Of a DNA stretch of 64,000 nucleotides, positions 8,759 through 17,053 are shown piece after piece (within the stretch, counting starts at the first letter, position 1; every line of letters starts with the position of its first letter). The notes under the pieces are model-generated. The model made no database searches, was not told the DNA's origin, and was given only the letters and a program-made list of their open reading frames with translations. This stretch comes from Arthrobacter gandavensis. Lineage in GTDB: Bacteria; Actinomycetota; Actinomycetes; Actinomycetales; Micrococcaceae. The stretch spans positions 124,001 through 188,000 of the forward strand of contig NZ_JADKYW010000003.1 of assembly GCF_015355785.1 (NCBI RefSeq), written 5' to 3'. A program made the position numbers and the translations under genes.

Positions 8759-9931
8759 TTAGCCACCTGATACATCGAGTTCGGCTGCCGCAATGATGGC
8801 TTTCTGGGCGGGGTTCAGTTCCCGCCCGTCCAGCCACCCTTCCGGCAGGGCTGTCTTCTTGGGTGTGCCTGCCCGGCCGCGGGGGCCCTCGGCATCGGCG
8901 CCGGGGTACGGGGCGGTGGGATCGAGCTCCGCCAGGAGAGAGCGGAGAACCTCAAGGGAGGGTACGGTCGCCAGCTTGGCCCGCAGCTCTCCCCCCACCA
9001 CGTAGCCCTTGAAATACCAGGCCATGTGTTTGCGGATGTCCCGCAGGGCAATGACCTCGTCCCCGAAGGTTTCAACCAGCAGCTCGGCGTGCCGGTAGAC
9101 GCTGTCCGCCACTTCCTTCAGTCCGGGGCGATGGCGGTCTCCGCGGCCTTCGAAGGCGGCCTGCAGGTCAGCGAAGAGCCACGGGCGGCCCTGGCAGCCG
9201 CGGCCAATGACGACGCCGTCGACGCCGGTCTGCTCGACCATGGCGATGGCGTCTTCTGCGGACCAGATGTCTCCGTTGCCGAGCACCGGTACGTCCGGCA
9301 GTGACTCGCGGAGCTCGGCGATGGCGTTCCAGTCGGCCTTGCCGGAATAGAACTGGGAAGCGGTGCGTCCGTGCAGCGTTACGGCGGCTACCCCGGCGTC
9401 GCGGGCGATCCTGCCTGCCTCACGGAACGTGAGGTGGTCTTCGTCGATGCCCTTGCGCATCTTGATGGTCAGCGGGATGTCTCCCTTGGAGGCTTCCCGG
9501 ACGGCGGTCTGGACGATCGCCGTGAACAGGTCCAGCTTCCAGGGCAGGGCCGAGCCGCCGCCCTTGCGGGTCACCTTGGGAACCGGGCAGCCAAAGTTGA
9601 GGTCGATATGGTCCGCCCGGTCTTCCTCCACAAGCATCCGGATGGCAGCGCCTACGGTCACGGGGTCCACGCCGTAGAGCTGGACGGAGCGGACGGACTC
9701 GTCGTCGTCGTGCTGGATGATGCGCAGCGACTCCGGCGAGCGTTCCACGAGCGCCCGGGAGGTCACCATCTCGGTGACGTACAGTCCGCCGCCGTACTCA
9801 CGGCACAGCCGGCGGAACGCCTTGTTGGTAATGCCTGCCATGGGAGCCAGGATCACCGGCGTATCAATGGTCAGCTTGCCGAGCTGCAGCGGCGGCAGTT
9901 CAAGCCTGGTCTTAGTGGTTGCAACGCTCAC
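8759..9931 (-). CDS. dusB: tRNA-dihydrouridine synthase (DusB type)
   Basis: This FMN enzyme reduces uridines in the tRNA D-loop to dihydrouridine using NADPH. The 390-residue protein begins its TIM barrel with VILAPMAGITNKAFRRLC. The active-site cysteine is in LNFGCPVPKVTRKGGGSAL (about 125), phosphate-binding motifs include VTLHGRTASQFYSG and VIGRGCQGRPWLF, and a helical C-terminal domain follows. It is the first gene of the dusB-dgt-dnaG unit and ends 6 nt before dgt. Confidence 0.95.
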   Translation of the reverse strand: MSVATTKTRLELPPLQLGKLTIDTPVILAPMAGITNKAFRRLCREYGGGLYVTEMVTSRALVERSPESLRIIQHDDDESVRSVQLYGVDPVTVGAAIRMLVEEDRADHIDLNFGCPVPKVTRKGGGSALPWKLDLFTAIVQTAVREASKGDIPLTIKMRKGIDEDHLTFREAGRIARDAGVAAVTLHGRTASQFYSGKADWNAIAELRESLPDVPVLGNGDIWSAEDAIAMVEQTGVDGVVIGRGCQGRPWLFADLQAAFEGRGDRHRPGLKEVADSVYRHAELLVETFGDEVIALRDIRKHMAWYFKGYVVGGELRAKLATVPSLEVLRSLLAELDPTAPYPGADAEGPRGRAGTPKKTALPEGWLDGRELNPAQKAIIAAAELDVSGG

Positions 9932-10006
9932 CTTCCTATTCTCGCAAGCGGGTGCAAATCCTGCGCGGGTTTGTGTGGCGGGTGTCGCTGCCGGGGCATT
10001 TCCGGC

Positions 10007-11443
10007 TTACTCCGGAGCCTGCTCTTCCGCCGGGCCACCGGACGGGGAGCGCCTCGCCCGGGCGCCGCGCCGCGTGCCGGGCTCCTCCGAACCGGCAGGC
10101 CCGCCGCCCGCAGACGCACCGGGACCGGCCGGCACGCCAGCGGGCTCACGTTCAGCTTCGGCAGCACCCGCGCCGGTGTCCGGCGAACCGTCTGTGGCAT
10201 TTCCCCGCGCCCCGGACAGGCCCACTGCCTTCACCACCAGGACGGCGACGGCGGTGGTCACCGGGATGGCAAGGACCAGCCCGATGGATCCAACGAGTGT
10301 GCGCACCACCTCCTCGGCCAGTTCACCGCTGGTCAGGGTCTGCAGCAGGGTGCGGTCGTACAGGGAGACCAGGATCAGGACCGGCAGGGCCGCACCGGCG
10401 TAGGCGAAGGCGATGGTGTAGACGGTGGAGGCAATGTGGTCCCGTCCCACCCGCATGGCTCCGGTGAACAGGCGCCGGGCGGATGCCCCGGGGGCCAGCT
10501 CATACATTTCCCACACGGCGGAGGACTGCGTAATGGTCACGTCGTTCAGCACGCCCAGTCCGGAAATGATGAGCCCGCAGAGGATGATGCCGGAGATCGA
10601 GAGCTCGTCCGAGGCGTTGATGAGGGCATAGGCGTTCTCATTGTCGACGCCAATCAGGTGGGCGGCGTCCGTTGCCCATGCTGCCAGCCCGGCGGTGATC
10701 CCAAGCCCGAACAGGGTGCCGAGCAGCGCCGTCGAGGTCCGCGCCGAGAAGCCGTGGGCGAAGTAGAGCACTCCGATCATGATCACGCTGGATCCCACCA
10801 GGCCCAGCAGCAGCGGCGGCTTGCCTTCCACCAGTCCCGGCAGGATGAATCCGGCCAGCACAGCATAGGCGCCGCCCAGCCCGATCAGGGCGCGCGCTCC
10901 GCGCCAGCGGGCAACGGCGATGACTACTCCCGCATACAGCACGGCGAGCGCCGCGATGGGAACGCTGCGCACGAAGTCCATGAAGATGTACGGCGGCGCC
11001 CCGCTGTCCACCATCACGTTCTCCAGGTTGAGGTAGCGGATGGTGTCTCCGGCCTCGATGGCATTGGTCTTGGCGACCTCCGGGGGCACTTCCACGGGAA
11101 CGGCCGAACCGCCCGAGGAGGGCAGCACATGCGCCACCTGGCACTGGGGTGCCTGCACGCCGGCCTGGGTGAGCGTGACGGAGGACGGACAGTCCTCTAT
11201 GCCCACGCGCTGGACGGATCCGGTGTCGATGGTGACGCCCTCGGCGGTGGCGTAGGGGTCCGCAATGGTGATCTCCCCCGGCTCCCCGCTGGGCCACAGC
11301 GCAATCATTCCGGCGACAGCCAGCAGGCCGAGCGGAACGAGGATCGCGGTGAGCAGCCGGTTGGCCCTTCGCCGCGCGGAGAGCGCCGTGCGGGTGGGTG
11401 TTCCGGCGTCGTGCAGATGGCTGTGTCCCATGCAGGTCCTCAC
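10007..11443 (-). CDS. YibE/F-family membrane protein
   Basis: The 478-residue protein has one N-terminal membrane anchor (about 27-50), an extracytoplasmic domain of about 100 residues, and at least seven hydrophobic helices from about 145 on. Segments such as ARTSTALLGTLFGLGITAGLA and GLIISGLGVLNDVTITQSSAVWEM match the YibE/F family, a group of permease-like proteins with no proven substrate. The tail (about 415-478) is Gly/Pro/Ala-rich and looks disordered. It is divergent from the ABC/YhgE operon, and its 3' end is 75 nt upstream of dusB. Confidence 0.88.
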   Translation of the reverse strand: MRTCMGHSHLHDAGTPTRTALSARRRANRLLTAILVPLGLLAVAGMIALWPSGEPGEITIADPYATAEGVTIDTGSVQRVGIEDCPSSVTLTQAGVQAPQCQVAHVLPSSGGSAVPVEVPPEVAKTNAIEAGDTIRYLNLENVMVDSGAPPYIFMDFVRSVPIAALAVLYAGVVIAVARWRGARALIGLGGAYAVLAGFILPGLVEGKPPLLLGLVGSSVIMIGVLYFAHGFSARTSTALLGTLFGLGITAGLAAWATDAAHLIGVDNENAYALINASDELSISGIILCGLIISGLGVLNDVTITQSSAVWEMYELAPGASARRLFTGAMRVGRDHIASTVYTIAFAYAGAALPVLILVSLYDRTLLQTLTSGELAEEVVRTLVGSIGLVLAIPVTTAVAVLVVKAVGLSGARGNATDGSPDTGAGAAEAEREPAGVPAGPGASAGGGPAGSEEPGTRRGARARRSPSGGPAEEQAPE

Positions 11444-11529
11444 TGGGTTGGGCTGACCGGATGCCCGGTGCGGGCGTGCACCCCCATTCTCCCCATGCCG
11501 CGGGCTGATTTACGAATTCGCGCCCCGGC

Positions 11530-11556
11530 GGGTCTATACTGACTGGTCAGTACAAA
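11530..11556 (+). promoter_or_regulatory. TetR-type operator over the promoter of the ABC/YhgE/TetR operon
   Basis: TACTGAC-TG-GTCAGTA (11537-11552) has 7-bp perfect arms and overlaps a TATACT -10 hexamer at 11535-11540. The gene start follows about 30 nt later. TetR repressors bind short palindromes of this kind, and a tetR gene ends this operon, so autoregulation of the whole unit is the simplest reading. The link is inference from position. Confidence 0.6.
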
Positions 11557-11581
11557 AAGTCGATCTCGCGAAAGGTACGTC

Positions 11582-12259
11582 GTGCAACCGGTCATCACCG
11601 CGGAGGAACTCAAACTCTCCGCAGCCAGGGGCAGGGTCTACGGCCCGCTTAGCTTCACTGTCACAGATCCGCTCAGTGTCCTGTGCGGCCCCGCCGGCAG
11701 CGGCCGAACGAGCCTGCTGCTCACCCTGGCCGGGCGCATGAAGCCGGACAGCGGGAGCCTCGAGGTGCTCGGCCTGCAGCTTCCCCGGCAGGCACGGCAG
11801 GCCCAGCGGCAAACTGGCATCGCCGGGTTCAGGGACATCGACGAGCTGGAGCCCGGAGTCACAGCCGGCGCGGCCGTGCGCGAGCGCCTGGCCTGGCTGG
11901 CACCGTGGTGGCGCTTCGTTCCCAGGGTCTCGGACCGTCAGATGGCACGGATCTGCGGGCAGGTCTTCGGACAGCTCGAGGTGCCTCCCGCAGGAACCGT
12001 GATCTGGGACCTCGGCGAGGCGGAACAGTTCCTGCTGCGCATTTCGCTGGCCATGCTCGCCCGCCCGTCAGTCCTGTTCGTGGACGACATCGAACAGCTG
12101 CAGAGCAGCCGGGCGCGCGCCGTGGTGGAGGAACGCCTGGCTGCGCTCGCTGCGGCCGGCACCGCCGTCGTCGTCGGAACGGCTTCGCTGCCAACCCAAC
12201 CGTGGAGCGGAGCGGACGTTCAGCCCTCCGCCGTGCTGATCGCCGAGGAGGCGCACTGA
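11582..12259 (+). CDS. ABC-transporter ATPase-like protein, degenerate active site
   Basis: The 225-residue protein has an ABC ATPase fold with a normal Walker A (CGPAGSGRTS, about 37-46). The signature motif is replaced by DLGEAEQFLLRIS, so LSGGQ is not recognisable. Walker B reads VLFVDD with Asp where the catalytic Glu should be, and no H-loop histidine is seen in VVVGTASLP. It may bind ATP but hydrolyse it poorly. It starts at a GTG and overlaps the YhgE gene by one base (TGATG). Pairing of a small ABC ATPase with a YhgE/Pip protein is common in actinobacteria. Confidence 0.75.
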   Translation: MQPVITAEELKLSAARGRVYGPLSFTVTDPLSVLCGPAGSGRTSLLLTLAGRMKPDSGSLEVLGLQLPRQARQAQRQTGIAGFRDIDELEPGVTAGAAVRERLAWLAPWWRFVPRVSDRQMARICGQVFGQLEVPPAGTVIWDLGEAEQFLLRISLAMLARPSVLFVDDIEQLQSSRARAVVEERLAALAAAGTAVVVGTASLPTQPWSGADVQPSAVLIAEEAH

Positions 12260-14382
12260 TGTTTGCCATGTTTTCCCCCGGCACCGAACTGAGCCGGTTC
12301 AAGCGGGGCACCCTGCCCAAGATCGCCGTCGTTGTGATGCTTTTCATTCCGCTGATCTACGGTGCGCTGTACCTGTGGGCCTTCGACTCCCCCGACAAGC
12401 ACCTGGACGGGCTGTCCGTTGCGCTGGTCAACGAGGACGAGGGAACTGTCCGAGACGGTGAACCCCTCAACGCCGGGGATGAACTCGAGCACAAACTGCT
12501 CGACGGCGCCGACTTGGACTGGCATGCCACGGACGCAGCGGATGCGGCCGGCGGCGTCTCGGACGGCACCTACTACCTGTCCCTGACCATCCCCCGGGAC
12601 TTCTCCGCGAGCGCCGTGTCCGTGGGCACGGAGCACCCGTCATCCGCCACACTGAAGGTCGACTACAACGACTCCAACAACTTCCTGGCCGGCGTCCTGG
12701 GCAAACAGGCAATGGCCCAGGTCCAGGCGGCCGTCTCCTCCCAGCTGGGTAACCAGGTCGCCTCGAGCCTGCTGGTGGGCCTGAACGACGCCGGGGCCGG
12801 CCTTCGGGACGCTGCGGACGGCGCGGGGGAACTCACCGAGGGAATCGACTCGGCAGTATCAGGTGCAGGGCAGCTCACCGCCGGACTGGGCAGCCTGGCC
12901 GACGGAAGCTTGACCCTGCAGGACGGCGCCTTCCGCCTCTCCGCGGGCGCGCAGGCACTGGCCTCAGGACTCACCGACCTCGCTGCCGGAACTTCCGCCC
13001 TGTCCGCGGGCAGCGGCGACCTGGCAGGCGGGGCGCAGTCCCTCTCCGATGGAACGGCACAGCTTTCCACCGGCGCGGCCGGCGTTGCCTCCGGAGCGCA
13101 GACGCTGCAGGAGAATCTGTCCGTCCTGTCCGGCAAGCTCAGCAGCGCGGTTCCACAGTCCGGCGAGCTGAACGCGGGGGCGTCGCAGGTCTCCTCCGGG
13201 CTGGACTCCGTTGTGGCGGGAATTGCGGCCCAGGATCCAAACAGCCCGCTCCTCGAACAGCTGAAACCGCTGGCCGAAGGAGCACGCCAGGTTGCCTCAG
13301 GTACGCAGACGCTGCAGACCGGCGTTGGCGAGGCGGCCGACGGCGCCGGCCGGCTCGCGGCCGGAAGCACGGACCTGTCCGCCGGCGCGGCCCAGGTGAG
13401 CGCCGGGGCGCAGTCTGCTGCGGACGGCGCGGCTGCCCTCTCCTCCGGTGCAGGCGACCTTGCAGCCGGAGCATCGCAGGTGGATGCCGGAGCCCAGGAT
13501 GCGGCCCGGGGCGCAGCTGAGCTAAATTCCGGCGCGGCCACCCTCAGCGGCGGCACCAGCGACCTGGCTGCCGGGGCCGGGGAACTGCTCGACGGCGGCA
13601 CTGCGCTGTCCGAAGGCGCCGGCCGGCTCTCGGCGGGCAGCCACAGCCTCGCCGATGCCCTGGCCGCGGGCGGACAGGCCCTTCCCCAGGATTCGGCCGA
13701 GTCGATAGATGCCAAGGCAGCCGTTGCCGCGGATCCCGTGGAGCTCGACGCCGGTTTCGCCACCCAGGCGGACAGCTTCGGCGAAGGGTTCGCGCCCTTC
13801 TTCCTCGCGCTGGCAACCTTCGTGGGCGCATTGATCACCTGGCTGCTGCTCCGTGCCCTGCCCACCCGGGCACTGGCAGCGGGTATCTCCGGCTTCCGGG
13901 CCGCCGCCACCGGTCTCATCCCCGCGCTGGCCATCGGCCTGGGCCAGGTGCTGATCATGATGGCCGTACTGGTATGGGGACTGGACATTCATCCCGCCTA
14001 CCTCCTGGGCACGGGAGCGTTCCTCTACCTGACCACGGTGGCCTTCCTGGCCCTGCAGCAGATGCTGATCATCGTGCTGGGAACCGCTGCCGGCCGGGTG
14101 GCCTCCCTGGTGCTGCTGATGCTGCAGCTCAGCTCCTCCGGCGGCACCTATCCGGTGGAAACCACGCCGGGCTTCTTCCAGGCGCTGCATCCGTTCATGC
14201 CGGCGACCTATGTAGTGAACGGGCTGCGGGCCCTGATCACCGGAGGCGTTGACGCGCGGATGTGGACCGCCGTCGCCGTCCTGGGAATCCTCACCGCGGT
14301 CTGCGTGGCCGTGAGCGCCCTCAGCGCCGGCCGGCAGCGCATGTGGACCATCAAGCGGCTGCACCCTGAGCTGCACCTCTAA
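12259..14382 (+). CDS. YhgE/Pip-family membrane protein (coiled-coil exporter-like)
   Basis: The 707-residue protein begins MFAMFSPGTELSRFKRG. One N-terminal transmembrane helix (about 22-42) leads to a long extracytoplasmic region. From about 175 to 465 this contains tandem heptad-type repeats of the form LADGAxxLSxGAxxLASG, typical of YhgE/Pip phage-infection-protein relatives. About five or six C-terminal helices (about 510-690) resemble an ABC-2 permease. The start is set by the 1-nt overlap with the ATPase gene. Family members have been linked to export of surface or virulence factors and phage infection; the actual cargo here is unknown. Confidence 0.88.
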   Translation: MFAMFSPGTELSRFKRGTLPKIAVVVMLFIPLIYGALYLWAFDSPDKHLDGLSVALVNEDEGTVRDGEPLNAGDELEHKLLDGADLDWHATDAADAAGGVSDGTYYLSLTIPRDFSASAVSVGTEHPSSATLKVDYNDSNNFLAGVLGKQAMAQVQAAVSSQLGNQVASSLLVGLNDAGAGLRDAADGAGELTEGIDSAVSGAGQLTAGLGSLADGSLTLQDGAFRLSAGAQALASGLTDLAAGTSALSAGSGDLAGGAQSLSDGTAQLSTGAAGVASGAQTLQENLSVLSGKLSSAVPQSGELNAGASQVSSGLDSVVAGIAAQDPNSPLLEQLKPLAEGARQVASGTQTLQTGVGEAADGAGRLAAGSTDLSAGAAQVSAGAQSAADGAAALSSGAGDLAAGASQVDAGAQDAARGAAELNSGAATLSGGTSDLAAGAGELLDGGTALSEGAGRLSAGSHSLADALAAGGQALPQDSAESIDAKAAVAADPVELDAGFATQADSFGEGFAPFFLALATFVGALITWLLLRALPTRALAAGISGFRAAATGLIPALAIGLGQVLIMMAVLVWGLDIHPAYLLGTGAFLYLTTVAFLALQQMLIIVLGTAAGRVASLVLLMLQLSSSGGTYPVETTPGFFQALHPFMPATYVVNGLRALITGGVDARMWTAVAVLGILTAVCVAVSALSAGRQRMWTIKRLHPELHL

Positions 14383-14422
14383 GATCAGAGGAAACCACCG
14401 GAGAAACAAAAGGACTCATTGA

Positions 14423-14986
14423 ATGCCACGGGTATCAGGCACCAAGCGGTCGATCCTGGGCGCCGCTTTGGAGCTGGCGTCATTGAACGGGATCACCGGC
14501 ACCACCATGGAGGACGTCGCAGTGCGCGCCGGAGTGGCCAAGGGCAGCGTCTATTACAACTTCTCCTCCAAGGACAAGCTCTTTGAACAGCTGCTCCTGG
14601 ACGGAATCGGGACGCTGGCCGAGACCCTGCGGCAGGCACGGGACGGAAAAACGGGCGGGCAGGCGCTGGCTTCCATGGTCGGTGCGATGCTGGAACTCAT
14701 TTCCGGGAACCAGCCCCTGGCCAAGCTGATCGCCGCGGAGATTTTCCGCACGGACCGGTCCTGGCAGACCCACCTGCAGACCGTCCGGCGGGAGGCGCTG
14801 GCGGAAATCGTGGCGGTGATCCGGGAAACCCATCCGGAGCGCCCGGATGCGGAGCTCATGGCCGGCACTATTTTCGGCGCCGTCCTGGTGGGCGGCATCG
14901 AATGGCTTGCCTTCTCCCCCGAACGCAGCGTGGAGGAAGTATCCGAGTCAGTGCTCTTCACCCTTTCCGGCCGGCTCACCGCCTGA
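14423..14986 (+). CDS. TetR/AcrR-family transcriptional regulator
   Basis: The 187-residue protein has an N-terminal helix-turn-helix (about 10-55: GITGTTMEDVAVRAGVAKGS followed by VYYNFSSKDKLFEQL), standard for TetR, and an all-helical ligand domain. It is the third gene of the ABC-ATPase/YhgE operon, 40 nt downstream, and probably represses it through the palindrome over the promoter. A ligand that lifts repression, perhaps an exported lipid or drug, is expected but cannot be named. Confidence 0.92.
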   Translation: MPRVSGTKRSILGAALELASLNGITGTTMEDVAVRAGVAKGSVYYNFSSKDKLFEQLLLDGIGTLAETLRQARDGKTGGQALASMVGAMLELISGNQPLAKLIAAEIFRTDRSWQTHLQTVRREALAEIVAVIRETHPERPDAELMAGTIFGAVLVGGIEWLAFSPERSVEEVSESVLFTLSGRLTA

Positions 14987-15003
14987 GGCGTCTCTCTTCG
15001 CAC

Positions 15004-15059
15004 CGAGATAGCAGAAAGTGCACGTATCAGGCCTGATACGTGCACTTTCTGCTATCTCG
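15004..15059. repeat. 56-bp perfect palindrome
   Basis: Two 28-nt arms, starting CGAGATAGCAGAAAGTGCAC, are exact reverse complements with no spacer. It lies 17 nt after the tetR stop. Before the IS insertion it would have stood between two convergent genes (tetR and the GNAT gene), so a bidirectional terminator is likely. There is no U-run. It may instead be a dispersed palindromic element. Confidence 0.85.
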
Positions 15060-15068
15060 AGCGGTGGG

Positions 15069-16152
15069 CCTAGCTGTACTGAGACACCACGTTAGTTACA
15101 CGTGAATAGGGTGAAGACCTCTTAGGTTTGGTGGTTACCACACACAGCCGAACCCAAGAGGTCTTCATGTCCCACGGTAATGCCCGTCTGGCTCCGGCCG
15201 GAAGAATGATCCTGGTCCAGCGCGTCGCTTCCGGGCGGCCGGTAGCCCATGTCGCGAAGGAAATGGGTATCTCCCGGCCCACCGCTTACCGGTGGGTCAA
15301 CCGGTACCGGGAAGAAGGCCCGCCCGGTTTGGAAGACCGTTCTTCGAAGCCCAAAACGTGCCCGCACGCGACCAGCCCGGAGAAAACCGCCGAGGTCCTA
15401 ACAACCCGTACCGAGCACCGCACCGGGCCGGCCGATATCGCATCCCGCACCGGGGTAGGCGTCCGCACGGTGTCCCGGATCCTTCTTCGTTCCGGTGTCC
15501 CCAAGCTCTGGGAGCTGGATCCGCTGACCGGTATCCGCATCCGTGCCGCCCGGGCAACGGAGCGCCGGTATGAACGCGACGCTCCCGGGGACATGGTCCA
15601 TATCGATGTGAAGAAACTCGGCCGGATCCCGGACGGGGGCGGCTGGCGGGCAGACCCGAATCAGTCCGCTCGCAACCACAGCACCGGCCACACGAGAGTC
15701 GGTTTCGACTACGTCCACGTCGCCGTGGACGATCACTCAAGGCTCGCGTTCGTGGAAGTCCACCCCGATGAGAAGGGTCCGACCTGCGCCGGGTTCCTGC
15801 AGCGGGCTGCCGCGTTCATGGCCGCGCACGGAGCGCCGGTGAAACGAGTCATGACGGATAACGCGTTCGCTTACCGGCTCTCCAATGACTTCCAGGCGGT
15901 GCTGTCCACGTTGGGTGCCAAGCACATCCTGATCAAGCCCCGCCATCCTTGGCAGAACGGCAAAGCCGAACGCTTCAACCGGACCCTGCAGGAAGGCTGG
16001 GCCTACCGGCAGGTCTTCGACTCCAACCAAGCCCGCACCGATGCCCTGCAACCGTGGCTAGACTTCTACAACCACCAACGCCCACACGGCAGCCTCGGAG
16101 GCAAAGCACCCATCACCAGGTGTAACTAACGTGCTGTCTCAGTACACCTAGC
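15069..16152 (+). mobile_element. IS481-family insertion sequence with 6-bp target duplication
   Basis: The element proper is 15075-16146 (1072 bp). Its ends are inverted repeats of about 30 bp starting TGTACTGAGACA, with two mismatches (positions 13 and 28). It is flanked by the direct repeat CCTAGC at 15069-15074 and 16147-16152. One transposase gene fills it. Both ends, the duplication and the gene are intact, so the insertion is probably recent and possibly still active. The right copy of the duplication contains the stop codon of the GNAT gene, which therefore remains complete. Confidence 0.93.
15167..16129 (+). CDS. IS481-family transposase
   Basis: The 320-residue DDE transposase starts at the ATG (MSHGNARLAPAG) that follows an AGAGG ribosome site; an upstream in-frame GTG is less likely. 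The N-terminal helix-turn-helix includes VAKEMGISRPTAYRWVNRYR. The catalytic triad is visible as Asp in MVHIDVKKLG, Asp in VMTDNAFAYR and Glu in HPWQNGKAERFNRTLQEGW. The protein ends GSLGGKAPITRCN, as usual for the family. No frameshift is seen. Confidence 0.93.
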   Translation: MSHGNARLAPAGRMILVQRVASGRPVAHVAKEMGISRPTAYRWVNRYREEGPPGLEDRSSKPKTCPHATSPEKTAEVLTTRTEHRTGPADIASRTGVGVRTVSRILLRSGVPKLWELDPLTGIRIRAARATERRYERDAPGDMVHIDVKKLGRIPDGGGWRADPNQSARNHSTGHTRVGFDYVHVAVDDHSRLAFVEVHPDEKGPTCAGFLQRAAAFMAAHGAPVKRVMTDNAFAYRLSNDFQAVLSTLGAKHILIKPRHPWQNGKAERFNRTLQEGWAYRQVFDSNQARTDALQPWLDFYNHQRPHGSLGGKAPITRCN

Positions 16153-17053
16153 TGCTGAGGATCAGTGTCTCCGGGCCGTCCCGGCGGGCAGCGCCGGCGG
16201 CCAGCAGGCGGTCCAGCACCTTGGCCAGGGCTGTCATCGAGTCATCGACTTCCAGCTGCACCGGGTACTGGTAGGCCAGCATGGCCAGCAGCGATTCAAC
16301 CGCGGCTTCCGCCTCGGTCTCCTCCAGCGAGGTGTCCCAGCCCAGCAGCACATCCGCGGGGGCGTCGGTGCGCTCGGAGGTGTAGCTCACCGCAAACGCG
16401 GCGATCTTCCCGCCTTCATGCTTCGGCTTGTCCCTGAGCACCACGGCACCGGACGCGCCGGTGGCCTCGTGCAGCAGCATCTGCTGGGCCCGGCCGATTC
16501 CCATGTCCGCCCGGTCCCAGTTGTGGACAGCGTTATAGAAGTCGGCGACGGCGCGGGTCAGCTCAACCGACCCGGTGGCTGCTTCCTCCAGCTGTGGTCC
16601 GTGGTCCTCGAAGACGGGGAGCTTAAGCTTGCCCGGTTCAACGATCACCGACCGCGAGCGCTGGATCGGCTCCAGCCCGGCGGCGGCGGCGAACGCCGCG
16701 CCTGCGGAGCCCGGAGCAACCTTGGCGCGGAGCCTGGTAACGCCCGACGGCGCGTTCTCGGCTTCCTTGCGCAGCATGCCCAGCAGGGTGGAACCGAGGC
16801 CGGCACGCCGGTTATCCCGCGCCACCTCGATGTAAACCCATAGCCGGTCCGGGTGCAGGCTGGTCTCGTAGACCACCCCGGCGGCCACCGGCACGCCGTC
16901 GTCCTCCGCCACGATGCAGCGGCTCCACGGCTCGTTCGCCGAAGGCCGCAGGACGGAGCGGAAGTGCGCGGCTTCCCCGGTCTCGGGGTCGCCCCAGAGC
17001 TGGATCAGGGCGAGGTCGTCATCCTCGCGCCATTCGCGGAAAGTGATCGCCAT
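16148..17053 (-). CDS. GNAT-family N-acetyltransferase (double-domain)
   Basis: The 301-residue protein has a clear N-terminal GNAT fold with the acetyl-CoA loop in VARDNRRAGLGSTLLGML (about 78-95), and a second, weaker GNAT-like half from about 130 on. Substrate unknown; the two-domain layout recalls MshD, but MshD hallmarks are not evident, so that name is not used. Its ATG overlaps the glyS stop by one base (TAATG), so it is translated together with glyS. Its TAG stop lies inside the target duplication of the neighbouring IS element. Confidence 0.82.
   Translation of the reverse strand: MAITFREWREDDDLALIQLWGDPETGEAAHFRSVLRPSANEPWSRCIVAEDDGVPVAAGVVYETSLHPDRLWVYIEVARDNRRAGLGSTLLGMLRKEAENAPSGVTRLRAKVAPGSAGAAFAAAAGLEPIQRSRSVIVEPGKLKLPVFEDHGPQLEEAATGSVELTRAVADFYNAVHNWDRADMGIGRAQQMLLHEATGASGAVVLRDKPKHEGGKIAAFAVSYTSERTDAPADVLLGWDTSLEETEAEAAVESLLAMLAYQYPVQLEVDDSMTALAKVLDRLLAAGAARRDGPETLILSS

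Noticed and set aside
6914-8770. Plus-strand open frame of 618 codons opposite dnaG and dgt
   Set aside because: Both strands cannot be conserved coding here; dnaG and dgt carry full motifs, and this frame has none.
16148-17053. Mycothiol synthase mshD
   Set aside because: It has two GNAT-like halves but lacks recognisable MshD-specific features, and its neighbours are glyS and an IS element.
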